From Roseiflexus sp034432635 (GTDB taxonomy: Bacteria; Chloroflexota; Chloroflexia; Chloroflexales; Roseiflexaceae): a DNA stretch of 64,000 nucleotides. The notes beneath the pieces are model-generated. The model did not search any database, was not told the DNA's origin, and was given only the letters and a program-made list of their open reading frames with translations. Positions 62,211-64,000 of the stretch are shown here, piece after piece (the stretch's first letter is position 1; every line of letters starts with the position of its first letter). Made by a program: the position numbers and the translations under genes. The stretch is from positions 1 to 64,000 of the forward strand of contig DAOUBK010000075.1 in assembly GCA_034432635.1 (NCBI GenBank), read 5' to 3'.

Positions 62211-63458
62211 TCACCCCTCGAAGCGGCGCATCAGCAGTGCAGAATTGTGACCGCCCAACCCGATCGAGTTCGACAGCGCTCCACGCACATCGGCTGTACG
62301 CGCGACGTTTGGCACATAGTCCAGATCGCAGTCGGGGTCTGGTTCTTCGAGATTGATTGTCGGCGGCAGGCGACCATCACGAATGGCAAGTGCACAAATC
62401 AGCGCCTCGACCGCACCGGCTGCGCCCATCATGTGACCCAGCATTGATTTTGTGGAACTGACTGCCAGACGATACGCATGATCTCCGAAAACAGCCTTGA
62501 TCGCGCGGGTTTCGGCAAGATCGTTGAGCGGCGTCCCGGTGCCGTGCGCATTAATATAATCAACCGCATTGGGCGGCAAGCCGGATTTGCGCAACGCCAT
62601 TGCCATCGCGCGCGCCGCGCCGCGCCCCTGATCATCGGCAGCGATCATATCGCCGGCATCGCAACTGCTGCCGTACCCGACGATCTCGGCGATGATCGGC
62701 GCACCGCGCGCCATTGCGTGCTCCAGGCTTTCCAGCACTAGTGCACCCGCCCCTTCCGATAGAATGAACCCATCCCGACGAGCATCGAACGGCTTACAGG
62801 CGCGCTCAGGGTTGAGGTTATCCTCCGCTAGACCACGCATATTCGAGAATGATGCCACAATAGTCGGGTGGATCGGCGCCTCGCTGCCGCCCGCAATCAC
62901 CACAGCCGCATCACCCCGGCGGATCAGTTCATACGCTTCGCCAACGTTGTGTCCACCGGTGGAGCAGGCCGCAACAACTGCCATGTTCGGACCCTGCGCC
63001 CCTAGCTGGATCGCAATGTAGCCGCTCGCTGCATCCGGAATCATGTTAGCAATCAACGTTGGAGACACGCGTCGGGGACCACGTTCACGCAATACATCGT
63101 GATTGTCGAAGATCAGATCGAGACCGCCAGCGCCGCTGCCGAACACCACTCCCACCCGCTCCGGGTCTTCGCGTGCCATATCGAGGCGTGCATCACGCAC
63201 CGCTTCGAGCACCGCATTGAGCGCATAGCGCACATTCAGCGGCATTCGACGCGCCTCACGCGGATCGATGGCAGGATCGAGCGTAAACCCGCGTACCTCG
63301 CCGGCAATCCGAATGGCAAAACCAGAAGCATCGAAGCGTGTAATCGGTCCTATCCCGCTACGCCCCGCAAGGAGCGCCTCCCACATCGCAGGCGCCGATA
63401 CACCGCAGGGGGTAACCGCCCCCAACCCGGTAATCACAACCCGCTGCGCAGTACTCAT
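62211..63458 (-). CDS. fabF: Beta-ketoacyl-ACP synthase II
   Basis: 415 residues of normal length. Catalytic Cys165 in VVAACSTGGHNVGEA, His in NAHGTGTPLND and His in STKSMLGHMMGA. VVITGLGAVTPCG is the standard opening. The ATG at 63458 is chosen over one at 63467; AAGGTG lies 7 nt upstream of it. It is 88 nt downstream of the fabD end on the same strand, so both belong to the fatty acid synthesis group. It lacks the N-terminal extension of the KAS II at 4468. Confidence 0.94.
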   Translation of the reverse strand: MSTAQRVVITGLGAVTPCGVSAPAMWEALLAGRSGIGPITRFDASGFAIRIAGEVRGFTLDPAIDPREARRMPLNVRYALNAVLEAVRDARLDMAREDPERVGVVFGSGAGGLDLIFDNHDVLRERGPRRVSPTLIANMIPDAASGYIAIQLGAQGPNMAVVAACSTGGHNVGEAYELIRRGDAAVVIAGGSEAPIHPTIVASFSNMRGLAEDNLNPERACKPFDARRDGFILSEGAGALVLESLEHAMARGAPIIAEIVGYGSSCDAGDMIAADDQGRGAARAMAMALRKSGLPPNAVDYINAHGTGTPLNDLAETRAIKAVFGDHAYRLAVSSTKSMLGHMMGAAGAVEALICALAIRDGRLPPTINLEEPDPDCDLDYVPNVARTADVRGALSNSIGLGGHNSALLMRRFEG

Positions 63459-63546
63459 GAGCCGCACCTTTCTAACTGCCGGACATAGGGCAGCGACCGA
63501 CAGCCGGCATCACCGCATAGCGATCACTACCCGTTCCGCAGCAGCA

Positions 63547-64000
63547 TTAAATGCCAGAGCCTTCTTCTTCGCTCGTCGTCTGCGCGACCAGTCTGGCAAC
63601 CTCGGTATCGGTAAGCGGCACCGGTTTGGCATGGGGCGTAATGCGCTTGATCAATCCCGACAGCACCTGACGCGGACCGACCTCGACGATTGTATCGACC
63701 CCGTGCGATACCATTTCCTGCACCGAGCGCGTCCACTGTACCGGTCGGGTCAACTGCTGCGACAATTCCTGCCGCAACTCTTCGACGGTCGTCAGCGCAC
63801 GCCCGCTGATATTGGCGATGAGTGGCACTTCCGGCGGCCGCAACTGGAATCGATCGAGCAGTTCGTCGAACCGCGCCGATGCGCTCTGCATCAACGGTGA
63901 GTGCGCGGCAATGCTCACCTGCAACCGCTGAACCAGCTTCGCGCCGCGCGCCTTTGCCAGTTCCATAGCGCGCTGCAACGCACGATGCTCGCCAGAAATC
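63547..64000 (-). CDS. fabD: Malonyl-CoA:ACP transacylase (5' end outside window)
   Basis: C-terminal 150 residues. ISGEHRALQRAMELAKARGAK leads into VSIAAHSPLMQSASARFDELLD, in which the catalytic His lies, then VPLIANISGRALTTVEELRQELSQQLTRPVQWTRSVQEM and VEVGPRQVLSGLIKR. It loads malonyl groups onto ACP. The N-terminal part with the GHSLGE nucleophile lies past base 64000. fabF follows after 88 nt; no acpP is between them. Confidence 0.93.
   Translation of the reverse strand, partial: ISGEHRALQRAMELAKARGAKLVQRLQVSIAAHSPLMQSASARFDELLDRFQLRPPEVPLIANISGRALTTVEELRQELSQQLTRPVQWTRSVQEMVSHGVDTIVEVGPRQVLSGLIKRITPHAKPVPLTDTEVARLVAQTTSEEEGSGI

Overview
The window reads as chromosomal DNA of a filamentous anoxygenic phototroph of the Chloroflexota, most like Roseiflexus. 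This is inferred from the high G+C, the style of the proteins and the gene neighbourhoods (gmk-yqeY-pgpH-ybeY-dgkA, hrcA-grpE-dnaK-dnaJ behind a CIRCE element, a biotin carboxylase/BCCP fusion, an ECF cassette). No 16S, tRNA, CRISPR array, transposase or prophage gene was seen, so this is mostly core chromosome with a few accessory scars.

Layout. 1-4.4 kb: the end of a Tat-exported multicopper oxidase with a membrane cytochrome c, a TPR protein with DNA polymerase III delta', and a receiver protein lacking its phospho-Asp. 4.4-9 kb: a KAS II with an extra N-terminal segment, uppP, a small AT-hook protein and a membrane-anchored phospholipase D-like protein. 9-17.3 kb: glycosyltransferase, dgkA, ybeY, pgpH, yqeY and gmk on the minus strand, then divergent rqcH. 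17.3-25 kb: an orphan Flp pilin, a three-gene biotin-carboxylase operon, a glycosyltransferase, a HAD phosphatase and glcF. 25-31 kb: an OmpR-type regulator with Glu at the phospho-site, a cation/Ca2+ exchanger, and an operon of a PstS-like lipoprotein, hybrid-free histidine kinase and receiver. 31-43 kb: a TAXI-type TRAP transporter, an EI24/CysZ membrane protein, a cysteine-less Trm112-like protein, a phosphoesterase, trpF, a NYN-LOTUS RNA-binding protein with a long predicted leader, and a photolyase. 43-51.4 kb: a decayed MntA/HepT toxin-antitoxin pair, a TPR protein, an ECF transporter, and a divergent ThuA / Gfo-Idh / PfkB sugar module. 51.4-58 kb: an HD protein, rlmB and the heat-shock operon. 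58-64 kb: a 46-residue membrane ORF, an unidentified structured RNA ending in a terminator directly before a nudix-nudix-serS operon, a HEPN-like membrane protein, and fabF/fabD.

The most interesting items are the structured RNA at 58246-58469 with its own promoter and possible alternative pairing, the binding-protein/kinase/receiver operon, the NYN-LOTUS protein and its leader, the HEPN-TM-SH3 protein, the MntA/HepT relic, and two families of short dispersed repeats: a 31-nt palindrome with a compensatory base change, and heptanucleotide runs that sit over stop codons or 5' of starts. Five predicted promoters share a -35 of the form TTGC rather than TTGACA.
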